NCBI GenBank assembly: GCA_934635515.1
Contig: CAKTZK010000002.1
Coordinates: 1-43,277 of the forward strand
Direction of reading: 5' to 3'
Source of the DNA: an uncultured Oscillospiraceae bacterium
Lineage (GTDB): Bacteria; Bacillota_A; Clostridia; Oscillospirales; Oscillospiraceae
Length of the DNA stretch: 43,277 nt
In this document: positions 1 to 9,156 of the stretch, in pieces
How positions within the stretch are numbered: the first letter of the stretch is position 1
Layout: each line of letters opens with the position of its first letter
Translations under genes and position numbers: made by a program
Notes under the pieces: generated by a model
Database searches by the model: none
What the model was told of the DNA's origin: nothing
Seen by the model: only the letters and a program-made list of their open reading frames with translations

Positions 1-1152
1 GCGCCGCTTCAGCCGAGCGGACAGGTTGTTTTTACCGCCGGACTCCACCTTTTCCAGCAGCGCGTAGATGGTGCGCAGCTCATGGGGCTGCAGCTCCTGG
101 CCGCCGAACAGAAACTTCTCCAGCAGCGACGCCACCCAGGAGGCCCGTACCGTCAGCTCCGCCGGATAGGCCGAAGACAGCTCCGTTACGGTATAGATCC
201 GCGCGCCCAGCAGGCCCTGGGGCACCATGCGGGTATCCTTTACGTCCTTGGTCTGGGTGCCGCTGACGATCTCCACGGAGGAGGGGGCGTACAGGTACGC
301 CCGGGAGCCTCCGCTCACATTCAGGTAGACCCGGTTTCTCTCCGGCTCGTTTTCGCACAGAGCCATGGTCACTGCCACGGCGCTGTTAAACTCCGCATCG
401 GTGGGGCAGGTGCTGTCCCGATGGGCAATGCCCAGATCCGGCAGCAGCACCGTGTCATAGTGGGCGGGGTCGCTGGCCTGGCGGACGATCAGCGTGTCCA
501 TCTTGCCGGAGAGCTTCCAGTGGATGGAGCGCACATCGTCGCCGGGCACATAGTCCCGCACGTCAAAGGTCTCGCTGGGGTCATTTCCCCGGTGGCGGCG
601 GACCATCTCCTCCGTGGTGCCGGCGCTGAGCGCGTCCTCGGAAAAGGTCAGCTGCAGCGCCACCGGCTGGGGATAAAACACCGTGCGGCACTCCCGGCAC
701 GGCGCGCACCGGGCCAAAAACAGGCCCAGCGGGTCCGTAAGCTGCACGTTGAGGCAGCGCACCCGGGTCTCGCCGCTGAGCCGGGCGGTCACCGTGGTCT
801 CAAAGTCGTCCCGCAGGGCCTGCAGCGGAAGCTGCAGGCACAGCTTCTCCACCCGGTCAGGCAGCACGCTGCTGACCTCCAGCTCCGCCACGATGGCCGA
901 AGCCAGCAGGATCGAGCCCGCCAGGCGCGAGTGCAGCCGCAGGGACACCTGCTGGCCCACCCGGCCGCCGGAGATGGTCATCTCCAGCTGAAGCCTGCGG
1001 GCATCCGCCTTCAGCAGCAGAGCCGAGGCGATCACCGCCACCGTCAGGATCAGCGCCACCCACAGCAGATAGGTCGCGCTGAAGAAAAACAGCAGCACCA
1101 GCAGCGCCGCCAGAGACGCACAAAAGCCCGGCAGACGTTTTCCGGCGGCCAT
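1..1152 (-). CDS. DUF58 domain protein (partial, C-terminus outside window)
   Basis: The reading frame starts at ATG 1152 and is still open at base 1, so 384 codons are visible and the C-terminus is missing. Two adjacent hydrophobic stretches lie near the N-terminus (about residues 10-45, rich in L/V/F/A), consistent with a membrane anchor. Around residues 190-220 is the DUF58 signature, seen as YVPGDDVRSIHWKLSG followed by KMDTLIVRQ. DUF58 proteins are typically encoded beside MoxR ATPases and are linked to envelope stress and assembly of membrane complexes; the exact role is unknown. The start codon overlaps the moxR stop in ATGA, indicating translational coupling. A transglutaminase-like gene often follows in such operons, but it would lie outside this window. 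Confidence 0.85.
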   Translation of the reverse strand, partial: MAAGKRLPGFCASLAALLVLLFFFSATYLLWVALILTVAVIASALLLKADARRLQLEMTISGGRVGQQVSLRLHSRLAGSILLASAIVAELEVSSVLPDRVEKLCLQLPLQALRDDFETTVTARLSGETRVRCLNVQLTDPLGLFLARCAPCRECRTVFYPQPVALQLTFSEDALSAGTTEEMVRRHRGNDPSETFDVRDYVPGDDVRSIHWKLSGKMDTLIVRQASDPAHYDTVLLPDLGIAHRDSTCPTDAEFNSAVAVTMALCENEPERNRVYLNVSGGSRAYLYAPSSVEIVSGTQTKDVKDTRMVPQGLLGARIYTVTELSSAYPAELTVRASWVASLLEKFLFGGQELQPHELRTIYALLEKVESGGKNNLSARLKRR

Positions 1153-2093
1153 CAGCGGCCCTCTCCGGCTTCCGGCCGGACCTGGGTAAGGATCTCGGCC
1201 AGCACGTCCCGGTCGGTCAGCCCGTCCACACGGGCCTGGGAGCGCAGCATCAGACGGTGGGCGCACACATCGGCAAACACCGTCTGCACATCCTCGGGCA
1301 CCGCATAGTTGCGCTCCCGCAGGACCGCGCAGGCCCGGGCCATCTTCACCAAAGCCGACACGCCGCGGGGAGACACGCCCATCTCCACCATGGGGTGGCT
1401 GCGGGTGGCCTCACACAGGCGAATGGCATAGCTCAGCAGATCATCCGTTGCCCGGACGGAACTGAGATACTCCTGGATCTCCAGGATATTCTGGGCATTG
1501 GTCACCGGCTGCAGGGCAGAGAGCGGATCCTGATAGCGCTGGGCATTGAGGATCTTCATCTGGTTGGCAAGGGAGGGGTAGCCGATGCTCAGGCGCACCA
1601 TGAACCGGTCCAGCTGGGACTGGGGCAGCGGCTGCGTGCCGGAGGAGCCCACCGGGTTTTGGGTGGCGATGCATATAAACGGAGACGGCAGGGCATGGGT
1701 CACGCCGTCCACCGTGATGGTCTGCTCCTGCATCACCTCCAGCAGAGCCGACTGGGTCTTGGGGGAGGTACGGTTGATCTCGTCGGCCAGCAGCAGCTGG
1801 CAGTTGGCCGCGCCCTCCCGGTACTCAAACTGATTGGTCTCCCGGTTCAGGGCGGTGAAGCCGGTGATATCCGAGGGCAGCGTGTCGGGGGTGAACTGGA
1901 TACGCTTGTTCTCCAGCCCCAGCACCTTGGAAAAGGCTCTGGCCAGGGTGGTCTTGCCCACGCCGGGGCAATCCTCCAGCAGCACATGGCCACCGGCGTA
2001 AATGGTCATAAGCACCTTCTCAATGATTTCATCCTTACCGATGAACGCCTTGCTGATCCCCGCTACGATTTGTTTGGACTGCTGAACGATCAT
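1152..2093 (-). CDS. MoxR-family AAA+ ATPase
   Basis: A 313-residue protein of normal MoxR length. Walker A is seen as CPGVGKTTLARAF near residue 45, Walker B as LLLADEINRTSPKTQ near residue 100, followed by LLEVMQEQ and the sensor region IATQNPVGSSGTQPLP. The C-terminal part has the helical lid typical of MoxR. These ATPases act as chaperone-like remodelers, often with DUF58 partners, in cofactor insertion or envelope-protein maturation. The ATG at 2093 overlaps the stop of the upstream leucine-rich gene (ATGA), and the stop overlaps the DUF58 start, so all are one operon. The natural inference is that it serves the surface protein encoded just upstream, but no substrate can be read from the sequence. 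Confidence 0.93.
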   Translation of the reverse strand: MIVQQSKQIVAGISKAFIGKDEIIEKVLMTIYAGGHVLLEDCPGVGKTTLARAFSKVLGLENKRIQFTPDTLPSDITGFTALNRETNQFEYREGAANCQLLLADEINRTSPKTQSALLEVMQEQTITVDGVTHALPSPFICIATQNPVGSSGTQPLPQSQLDRFMVRLSIGYPSLANQMKILNAQRYQDPLSALQPVTNAQNILEIQEYLSSVRATDDLLSYAIRLCEATRSHPMVEMGVSPRGVSALVKMARACAVLRERNYAVPEDVQTVFADVCAHRLMLRSQARVDGLTDRDVLAEILTQVRPEAGEGR

Positions 2094-5000
2094 GCCAGCT
2101 CCTCCTCTTTCTTATCATCTATACGGTCTATATAGGCAAGATCCGCGACCTTGCCCTTGCGGGCGGACAGCTCCTCCACCGGAGAGACCTCCTCCGTCTC
2201 CCCGGCTCCGGCAGCCTCCCGACCCTGCAGTGTAAACTGGAATGTAAGCTCCTGAGTAGGCTCCACGCAGAAGAGCACCTGACGCACCCGGTTTTCCGCC
2301 GGAAGCAGGATGCGCTCCATTTCCGCGCGCACATCCTCATCCGATGCGTCGGGACCAAGCTTGGCCCGCACGGCGTTCTCCAGGGCCTCCGCGTCGGAAT
2401 AGCCCGCCATAGGCGCCGTCCAGAACTGGATAAAGGTGGCCAGGGCGTCCTCATCCTCCATGATCACATCGGAGCAGATCACCTGCACCCGCTCATCATC
2501 CACGCCGAAGCTGAAGGGCGTGCCCTCCTGCCGCACATTCAGGCCGAAGATACCGCTGCTGTCGGCCATATACAGATACAGCACGTCGTAGGGGTCGTCC
2601 TCCTGGAAGGTTAGGCCCGCAAAGGCATCGTGCTCTATCGCCGCCAGGGTCTCCGGCACCGTTACCTGCCGCAGCTCCGGGCTCTCCCGGAAGGCGCCCG
2701 AGGCAATGAAGTCCAGCGCCCAATTCTGGGGCAGGTCCAGCTCGTCAGAGCTCAGCGCCGTCTGGCTGCCGATGTTTCTCGCCGCCACCAGGGTGATGAA
2801 GTCGTTTTCATCGATCACCACCGTAAAGGGACGGGTGACCTGAGAGGCTTCGGGCATCCCCAGCAGCACGCGCATACGGTTTTCGGCCTCCAGGATGATA
2901 CCGTCCACCTTGTCCATCTTTTCCTGATAGCTCAGGCCCGGGTTGTCCCGGTCGATCTCACTCCACAGGACCTGGAAGCCGGTCTGCTCTCCGGCCGCCG
3001 GATAGCCCGCCAGGTTGTACCGCCAGGCCAGCATATACTCTTCCTCCCGGCCGGCGGGCACGGTGATCTTCAGCTCGCCTGCCGCCTCCTGGTCATACTC
3101 GAAGTAAAACGGCGAGCCGTAGCCGAAGTTGGTCAGCTCCGGTATATAGTAGCCGGTGAATATCAGCTCCCGCACACCGCTGCCGGAAAACAGCGACGGC
3201 TGAATGGCCGAGCTCAGGCGGAAGTCGCCAAAGGTCACGGTATGCAGATTCACGCACCCGTACAGCGCCTCGTCGCCTATATACAGGCCCAGGTCCGGGG
3301 TGCCGGGGATCACTATATTCTCCAGCTGACCGCAGGACTTGAAGGCCCGGTAGTCGATGGCCAAATTTTCCGGCAGGGTCACGTCCCGGCCCAGGTCGGA
3401 GTTCATGAACGACATCTCATCGATCCAGCCCAGGCTGGTAAGCTGGTCCCAGTTCAGGGTCAGCACAGCGTCCTCCGCTCCGGACTTGGTGTCCATAAAG
3501 GTGCAGGAGAAGATCTCTATCGTCCCGGTGGGCAGCGTTACAGGTCCGTAAGCCAGGCTGCCGGCCCGCAGAGCCAGCCAGGGCGTGCCGCTCTCATCGG
3601 TGGCGTACAGCACCTGGGTGCCGCCGCAGTCCACCAGCCGGTAGCCGGTGATGCCGGCCGCGGCGTTGAAGCTGGTCCAGTTGCGGTTATATCCCTGGGA
3701 TTCCGTGGGAGCAAACAGGAAGCTGTTGCTATAGCCCAGGACCGTCAGCTCCAGGTCCGGATCCTCCAGGCGGATATTGGCGGCGTTGCTGGCCACAAAG
3801 CGCAGAGAGCTGCAGCCGTCAAAGGCGCCCGAGGACAGCAGGAACCGGTCCTTGGCCCCGATCACCACGCCCTGCAGGGCGGTGCAGTCGGCAAAGGTCT
3901 CATAGCCCTCGGCCACCGTATAGCCCCGGGTCACCTGCAGGCCCCGGTCATAGAGCAGGAAGTCCTCATCTATGGAGGCAATGCCGTCGGTATTCACATA
4001 GAGCACCGTCTCCGGCAGGTCCAGATAGTCCGCCGTCACTCCCGGATAATAGGGGAAGTCCACAGCCTGGACGAACTGCGGCACCTTCAGGTGCGTTACA
4101 TAGTCGTTTACCTTGTCGGCGCCCAGATAGTCGGTGAGGGTCTGCAGCGCCACCCACTTGGCGTTGAATTCGCTCTGGCCGCTGGGCAGCACCTCCATAT
4201 CCGGCTTCATCCAGTACTCCCTGGACTCCACCTGATAGTCGCTGCTCAGCTCCACCCGCTTGCCCGGCTCCAGCACGTACCGCCCCGGGCCCGGGTCATA
4301 GAGGATGGGGGCCGGCAGGCCGTCCACCATCCAGCCGGGGAACAGGGTGGTCAGCCGGGTGCCCTTAGGGCCGATCATCCCCCGCTGGAACTCCAGCAGG
4401 TTCATGCCGTCGGGCCAGGTGTCCAGGTACTGGGCATAGGGATTGAGCAGGTCCTCCTTGCCGATGAGCTGCCCCTCCTGGGTCAGGGCCTCCCGCAGCA
4501 CCAGGATCCGGGACTTCCAGAGGCTGTATTCCACGCCGGGGCTGAAAACGCCCGTGTATTCCGTCCAGTCATCGCTGAGGCGGAAGCGGTAGGACACATA
4601 GATGATGATGTAATTCTGGTCCGTCGGCATGTCCACCGGGAAGTCCGTGATGATCTCGTCGGAGAAATAGCCGAAGGAGACGCCGGTGATCTTTATATAG
4701 CACTTAGACTCGTCCTTGCCCTCCTGGTAGAGGTCGTCCAGCGTCCAGTAGTAGTTCACATAGTTGTCCTCGTCCAGAACAAAGGCCTCCAGGCTCTGGA
4801 AGATGGTGTCCACGTTCACATTCTTCTGGCCCATATACAGGCCCTCGCCTGCGGCCTGGTTGGCGGAATAGGCCTGCCGGATGTTCAGCGTGTAGTTTCC
4901 GCCCTGGCTGATATTCTCGCCGGTATTTTCGCTGTAGTGGAAGTCCTTCTCACCGCCGTAGGTGGGGCGCACATAGTCGGTGTTCAGCTTGTCCTTGGAG

Positions 5001-5482
5001 GACGAGCCGTAGCCCGGAATGGGGCCTTCGCTGCTGCCGCCGCCCTGGCCAGAGTTATTGCCGGAGCCGCCGCCACCGGGAATGATAATGTCGGCGCCGC
5101 CGTTTCCGGGCTCCACAATGTCGACCACATTGCTGGCCCCGGGGCCGCCGGTGGCTCCTCCGGCGGTATCGCCGCCGGAAATGGCCGTGCCCGCGCCGTC
5201 GGGCAGGGTCACATCCCGGTCAAACAGGACGCCCGAGCTGCCGCCGTTCTGGTTGGCCTTGTCGCCGGCGTTGTCCTGCTTCCAATAGGAGTCATCGCTG
5301 TCGGTCTGATTCTGGTCCGCCTTGGTGGTCTCCCGGTCGGGAAAGAGGATCTGGTTGGAGTTCATCTCCCGGTTGGAGGCAATGAGGCTGAAGCCCTGCC
5401 GGCTGGCGGAAATGCCCCAGACTACGCCCACCGCCGCTACAAGCGCCGCGCACAGCAGCGCTGCGGACAGTTTTCTTTTCAC
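2090..5482 (-). CDS. Secreted BspA-like leucine-rich repeat protein
   Basis: An 1130-residue protein starting with GTG at 5482, overlapping the kinase stop (GTGA). The N-terminus is a signal peptide or signal anchor (MKRKLSAALLCAALVAAV). Residues about 100-165 are a Gly/Ser/Asn-rich low-complexity linker (for example PGGGGSGNNSGQGGG). BspA-type (LRR_5) units appear at about residue 550 (AFDGCSSLRFV), 720 (FKSCGQLENIVIPG), 740 (ALYGCVNLHTVTFG) and 930-950 (AFRESPELRQVTVPE, then AFAGL). The rest is probably beta-rich and was not recognised. BspA-like proteins are extracellular binding or adhesion proteins. No LPXTG or C-terminal membrane segment is visible, so any anchoring would be through an uncleaved N-terminus. 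The operon with a sensor kinase and MoxR/DUF58 suggests an envelope-sensing or assembly unit; this is inference. Confidence 0.82.
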   Translation of the reverse strand: MKRKLSAALLCAALVAAVGVVWGISASRQGFSLIASNREMNSNQILFPDRETTKADQNQTDSDDSYWKQDNAGDKANQNGGSSGVLFDRDVTLPDGAGTAISGGDTAGGATGGPGASNVVDIVEPGNGGADIIIPGGGGSGNNSGQGGGSSEGPIPGYGSSSKDKLNTDYVRPTYGGEKDFHYSENTGENISQGGNYTLNIRQAYSANQAAGEGLYMGQKNVNVDTIFQSLEAFVLDEDNYVNYYWTLDDLYQEGKDESKCYIKITGVSFGYFSDEIITDFPVDMPTDQNYIIIYVSYRFRLSDDWTEYTGVFSPGVEYSLWKSRILVLREALTQEGQLIGKEDLLNPYAQYLDTWPDGMNLLEFQRGMIGPKGTRLTTLFPGWMVDGLPAPILYDPGPGRYVLEPGKRVELSSDYQVESREYWMKPDMEVLPSGQSEFNAKWVALQTLTDYLGADKVNDYVTHLKVPQFVQAVDFPYYPGVTADYLDLPETVLYVNTDGIASIDEDFLLYDRGLQVTRGYTVAEGYETFADCTALQGVVIGAKDRFLLSSGAFDGCSSLRFVASNAANIRLEDPDLELTVLGYSNSFLFAPTESQGYNRNWTSFNAAAGITGYRLVDCGGTQVLYATDESGTPWLALRAGSLAYGPVTLPTGTIEIFSCTFMDTKSGAEDAVLTLNWDQLTSLGWIDEMSFMNSDLGRDVTLPENLAIDYRAFKSCGQLENIVIPGTPDLGLYIGDEALYGCVNLHTVTFGDFRLSSAIQPSLFSGSGVRELIFTGYYIPELTNFGYGSPFYFEYDQEAAGELKITVPAGREEEYMLAWRYNLAGYPAAGEQTGFQVLWSEIDRDNPGLSYQEKMDKVDGIILEAENRMRVLLGMPEASQVTRPFTVVIDENDFITLVAARNIGSQTALSSDELDLPQNWALDFIASGAFRESPELRQVTVPETLAAIEHDAFAGLTFQEDDPYDVLYLYMADSSGIFGLNVRQEGTPFSFGVDDERVQVICSDVIMEDEDALATFIQFWTAPMAGYSDAEALENAVRAKLGPDASDEDVRAEMERILLPAENRVRQVLFCVEPTQELTFQFTLQGREAAGAGETEEVSPVEELSARKGKVADLAYIDRIDDKKEEELA

Positions 5483-7197
5483 TGGACCATCTCCTTCGTC
5501 TGCAGTTCTTTCTGAATGATTCTCATCAGCCCGTCGTAATCAGTGGGCTTGGTCAAATGTCCGTTCATCCCGCTCTCCCGGGACAGACGCTCGTCCTCTA
5601 CAAAGGCGTCGGCCGACAGGGCGTAGATGGGGATCGTCGCCGCGTCCGGCCGGTCCTTCAGGCCCCGGATGGTCCGGGCGGCGGTGCGGCCGTTCATCAC
5701 CGGCATCTGCACGTCCATGAGGATCAGCGTATAGGTACCCGCAGGCTCCTTCCGGAAGCGCTCCACGGCCTTTTTGCCGTTTTCCTCCACATCCACCTGC
5801 ACGCCCCGCTGGCTGAGGATCTCCACGGCGATGAGGGCGTTGATCTCGTTGTCCTCGGCCATGAGGACCCGGCAGTTCAGCTTCTCCGGCACAGGCTCAG
5901 GCTGCTGCTCGGCAGCGGTCTGCTGGGTCTGGTAGGTCTCCTCCTGCTCGGCAGTGGCCACCGGCAGCGACAAAAACACGGAAAAATCGGAGCCTACGCC
6001 CTTGGTGCTCTCCACCACGATCTGCCCGCCCATCAGCTTCACCAGCTGGTCGGAAATGGCCATGCCCAGGCCCGTACCGCCGTAGCGGCGGGTGGTGCTG
6101 GCGTCCTCCTGCTCGAAGGGGTCAAAAATGCGGGAGATAAACTCCGGGGCCATGCCGATGCCCGTGTCGTGCACCCGGATCATCAGGTCCACCATGCCGT
6201 CCCGGCACATCATCTGCCGGAAGGTCACCCGGACCTCGCCCTGGCTGGTAAATTTAACAGCATTGGACAGGAAATTGATGATCACCTGTCCGATGCGCAG
6301 CTCGTCGCCAATGACCCGGTCCACGGTGAGTCCGTCGTATTCCACCGCGTAGGCCACACCCTTGGACTCCAGGGTCTTGGCGAACATATCATACAGCTTC
6401 CCGGCAAAGGTGTGCAGGCTGAAGCAGTCCGGCTCCAGCTCCACCTTGCCCGCCTCGATGCGGGACATGTCCAGGATATCGTTGATCAGGCTCAGCAGAT
6501 GCGCGCTCAGCTCATCCGTCCGGTAAAGGTACTGCATGGCCGGGTGGGCAGGCTCCAGCTTGTCCTCCGCCAGCTTCAGCAGGCCGATGATGCCGTTCAT
6601 AGGCGTGCGGATCTCATGGGACATGCGGAAAAGGAAGCTGGACTTAAACTGGCTGGCCTTTTCGGCCTCCTCCCGGTGGCGCAGGTATTCCTCCTCCTTG
6701 CGGTGCTCCTCGGTATTCCGGCGGAAGATCAGCAGGTCTACGCCCTCTTCCCCGTCCCGGTGTACCTCGCAGCTGAGCCACTGGTCATCCTGCATGGCAA
6801 GCTCTCTGCGCAGGGACCCGCTGCCGTCCCAGGCCCGGTAGTCCCGCCAGAACAGGCGGCTGGTCTCGCTGTCCTCGGCAGCGCGCAGCAGGCACTCCAC
6901 GTCCTCCTGCAGCTTCTCCAGGGTAACGCCCAGCAGGCCCTCCAGAGCGCCCACGGCCCCCAGGGGCATCAGGTCGCTGCAGCGCAGGGCCAGGCAGACC
7001 TCATCGGTCTGGGCAGCAAGCTCCTTCAAAAACAGCCGCGCTCTCTCCGGTGCGTCCGTCCCGCGCCGCGCCGCCCGGCGCCGGCGGGCAGGGATCACCC
7101 CCAGCAGCAGAACTGCCGCCACGATCTCTATGCAGCCGATCAGTACCAGCGGAAAATATCGACCCATTCGGATCATCCATTCTGTAAAAGCACTCAC
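5479..7197 (-). CDS. Hybrid sensor histidine kinase with C-terminal receiver domain
   Basis: A 572-residue protein starting at GTG 7197, preceded by a good AGAGGGGAG site. One N-terminal membrane segment (about residues 14-33, PLVLIGCIEIVAAVLLLGV) is followed by an Arg-rich stop-transfer. Residues about 50-180 form a PAS-like region. The HisKA H-box SHEIRTPMNGI has the phospho-acceptor His near residue 196. The HATPase domain shows the N box NFLSNAVKFT near 310, the G1 box DTGIGM and the G2 box GGTGLGM near 375. A receiver domain follows, with the acidic pair in LMAEDNEIN near 447, the phospho-acceptor Asp in LILMDVQMPVMNG near 493 and the Lys in HLTKPTD. No output domain is present, so signal would pass to a separate Hpt or regulator not seen here. 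It is the first gene of the operon with the LRR, MoxR and DUF58 genes, which is unusual for a hybrid kinase. Confidence 0.93.
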   Translation of the reverse strand: MSAFTEWMIRMGRYFPLVLIGCIEIVAAVLLLGVIPARRRRAARRGTDAPERARLFLKELAAQTDEVCLALRCSDLMPLGAVGALEGLLGVTLEKLQEDVECLLRAAEDSETSRLFWRDYRAWDGSGSLRRELAMQDDQWLSCEVHRDGEEGVDLLIFRRNTEEHRKEEEYLRHREEAEKASQFKSSFLFRMSHEIRTPMNGIIGLLKLAEDKLEPAHPAMQYLYRTDELSAHLLSLINDILDMSRIEAGKVELEPDCFSLHTFAGKLYDMFAKTLESKGVAYAVEYDGLTVDRVIGDELRIGQVIINFLSNAVKFTSQGEVRVTFRQMMCRDGMVDLMIRVHDTGIGMAPEFISRIFDPFEQEDASTTRRYGGTGLGMAISDQLVKLMGGQIVVESTKGVGSDFSVFLSLPVATAEQEETYQTQQTAAEQQPEPVPEKLNCRVLMAEDNEINALIAVEILSQRGVQVDVEENGKKAVERFRKEPAGTYTLILMDVQMPVMNGRTAARTIRGLKDRPDAATIPIYALSADAFVEDERLSRESGMNGHLTKPTDYDGLMRIIQKELQTKEMVQ

Positions 7198-7284
7198 CCA
7201 AAGCTCCCCTCTGCCGAAAGCAGTATTCTTCTTCTTTTTTCACAGTCTGTTTCAGCAAAAAGCTTCCATTATTATTGAAATTAT

Positions 7285-7313
7285 GGTATATTCTCTTTCA
7301 TGCTGCATTGCAA
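7285..7313 (-). promoter_or_regulatory. Candidate promoter of the kinase-LRR-MoxR operon
   Basis: On the minus strand, TTGCAA (7313-7308) is separated by 17 bases from TATACC (7290-7285), about 90 bases upstream of the GTG start. The -10 is imperfect, so this is a candidate only. It lies in an AT-richer stretch that stands out from the GC-rich surroundings. Confidence 0.45.
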
Positions 7314-7528
7314 CAGGTCCCGCAAATTTTTTGTTAAATTGCAAGGAAATTTGTCACACTCCCCCGGCCGGATCCGCAGGCCCCGGCAGCTCCTCCCGGC
7401 TCTCCCTTTTGCGCCGCTGCCTCCGCGTCAGGCGGAGGTCTGTTGTTTTTTGCGACAAAAAATGCTCGCCCGCTCCCTGCCGCCAAGGGGCAAATTTTAC
7501 AAAAAATGCCAAATTTACAAAAAGGCTG

Positions 7529-7557
7529 TTGACATTTTCCGCCCCGGCTGTTATTCT
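7529..7557 (+). promoter_or_regulatory. Promoter of the T-box-controlled operon
   Basis: A consensus TTGACA at 7529-7534 is followed after exactly 17 bases by TATTCT at 7552-7557. Transcription would start near 7564, just before the 5' arm of T-box stem I. The stretch between here and the kinase promoter (7314-7528) contains no gene I can support; it has one small GC-rich hairpin (7420-7438). Confidence 0.75.
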
Positions 7558-7565
7558 CACAGCAT

Positions 7566-7841
7566 CACAAACGCGATGACACAGAGTAGTAAGCAGGGCG
7601 ATGCTCTCAGAGAAGTGCCGGGTGGTGCGAGGCACAGTGCGATCCAACTGCCGAACTGGCTGTATAGCGGCTGCGTTGAACCCCAGTAAACGCAGACGGG
7701 TGCTCCCGTTACAGTGCAGGAATATGATGGTATTCCGTTGAGTGTGTTTCGCGTGCAGCGAAGCAAAGAAGAGTGGTACCGCGGAGGGTTTTCAGCCTTT
7801 CGTCTCTTCTGCCAAAGGGCAGGAAAGACGAAAGGTTTTTT
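7566..7841 (+). ncRNA. T-box leader RNA, tryptophan (UGG) specifier, with terminator
   Basis: Stem I is closed by AACGC (7570-7574) with GCGTT (7672-7676) and ACAG with CTGT. The S-turn AGTA lies on the 5' side and GAA on the 3' side of the specifier loop. The distal hairpin GTGCC/GGCAC carries the conserved GGTGGTGCGA-type loop. In the specifier strand GAACTGGC the codon in the standard position (GAA, one base, triplet) is TGG at 7657-7659, i.e. Trp. The T-box AAGAGTGGTACCGCGG is at 7769-7784, followed by a 10-bp terminator stem (7796-7805 with 7826-7835) and a T run. Uncharged tRNA-Trp should stabilise the antiterminator and turn on the transporter. The bulge TGGT would pair with an ACCA end, or by G-U with GCCA. 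Confidence 0.88.
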
Positions 7842-7887
7842 GTTTTTCTGCCAAACACCCAATCATTTTTGCAGGAGGAACAAAACA

Positions 7888-9111
7888 ATGAAAACGACCA
7901 ACAAAAAGATCCCGAAAACCCCGTTCATAGCCGCCTTTTCCGTAGGCGCCGTGCTGTTCTCTGCCCATGCGGGCGGCGGCTTCGCCACCGGCAACCAGGC
8001 AAACACCTACTATGTGGGCCTGGGCTGGACGGGTATCCTCTCGGCCATTGTGGCCATGCTGCTGCTTACGCTGACTATGCGGGAGGCCATGATCATGTAC
8101 AACTCCCGGGGCCTCAAGAGCTACAAGGAGCTTTTCGAGACCCTCTACCACCCCTTTGATAAGTTCGAGTGGGCCTTTGAGATCTTCTTTTACATCATGG
8201 TCCTGATGGCCGTGGCCGCCGCCATCTCCGGCGCCGCCTCCGCCCTGAACAACTACTTCACCCTGAACTATTACATCGGCGTAGTGGTGGTAGGCGTCAT
8301 CGTGCTGACCCTCACCATCTTCGGCGCGGGCATCGTCCGGGCCGCCTCCACCTACATGGGCATGGCCATCCTGGTCACCGCCATCAGCATCTACGTCATC
8401 GGCATTTTCAAGAGCGACAGCAGCATCTTCTCCGTCCTGGCCGCCGACTTCCAGACCACCGGCTTTGCCAACATCCCCAAGGCCATTCTCAACGCCTTCA
8501 CCTATGCGGGCTTCCAGTGCGTGACCCTGCCCACCATGGTGGCCTGCGGCACCACTATGAAGAACAAAAACGGCTGTGCCAAGGCCATGTGGATCTCCTT
8601 TGTCATGAACGCCGTGGCCCTGGTCCTCTCCGTGTTCATGCTCCTCAGCTGGCAGATCGTGTATACCTCCATTGAGGGCGGCACCACCATCCCCACTCTC
8701 ACCGTGTGCAAGGTCATCGGCATGCCCGCTATGGTCGCCGTGTACGGCACCTGCCTGCTCCTTTGCCTCATCTCCACCGGCGTTACCACCATCTTCGGCT
8801 TTGTGGCCCGGTTTGAAAAGCTCCGCATCTTCAGCGGCATCAAGTCCGCCCCCGCCCGCAGCGCCATCGTGTCCGCCTTTATCATCATCCTCTCCATGAC
8901 CATCTCCATGGCCGGCCTCACCAACATCATCAAGTACGGCTACGGCTACTGCGGCTACCTGGGCATCGCCGTGGTGGTGGTCCCCTTCCTCACCGTGGGC
9001 GTTTATAAAAACCGCAAGTACTGCCGCGAGCACGCCTTTGCCAACGCCGTGGAGGAGACCTGCCAGGCGCCCCAGGCGGAGACCTGCGCCGACACCGCGG
9101 CCGCCAATTAA
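7888..9111 (+). CDS. YkvI-like amino-acid transporter, probably Trp-responsive
   Basis: A 407-residue, strongly hydrophobic protein with about 10-11 membrane segments. ATG 7888 is chosen because of the AGGAGG at 7873-7878 and because earlier in-frame starts lie inside the leader terminator. The N-terminal motif VLFSAHAGGGFATGNQ resembles the substrate/ion-binding first helix of the YkvI group of the APC superfamily. A Trp-specifier T-box directly controls it, so the substrate is plausibly tryptophan or a Trp precursor (inference). The downstream dehydrogenase gene follows after about 45 bases with no terminator, indicating co-transcription. The C-terminal 35 residues are hydrophilic, with several Cys and Ala. 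Confidence 0.8.
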   Translation: MKTTNKKIPKTPFIAAFSVGAVLFSAHAGGGFATGNQANTYYVGLGWTGILSAIVAMLLLTLTMREAMIMYNSRGLKSYKELFETLYHPFDKFEWAFEIFFYIMVLMAVAAAISGAASALNNYFTLNYYIGVVVVGVIVLTLTIFGAGIVRAASTYMGMAILVTAISIYVIGIFKSDSSIFSVLAADFQTTGFANIPKAILNAFTYAGFQCVTLPTMVACGTTMKNKNGCAKAMWISFVMNAVALVLSVFMLLSWQIVYTSIEGGTTIPTLTVCKVIGMPAMVAVYGTCLLLCLISTGVTTIFGFVARFEKLRIFSGIKSAPARSAIVSAFIIILSMTISMAGLTNIIKYGYGYCGYLGIAVVVVPFLTVGVYKNRKYCREHAFANAVEETCQAPQAETCADTAAAN

Positions 9112-9156
9112 AACTACCAGTTTATCGGATCTGTATTATTAAATGAGGTGTTATTT

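Noticed and set aside
2630..5515. Very long open frame (961 codons) on the plus strand opposite the LRR gene
   Set aside because: It mirrors the codon structure of the real minus-strand gene in GC-rich DNA, has a biased Gly/Ala/Val/His/Gln composition, no domain and no ribosome binding site. Similar long frames oppose the giant gene (28368-30599, 30978-33443) and are rejected for the same reason.
7420..7438. GC-rich hairpin followed by a T-containing stretch
   Set aside because: It is not downstream of any plus-strand gene, and the T run starts several bases after the stem. It was not called a terminator.
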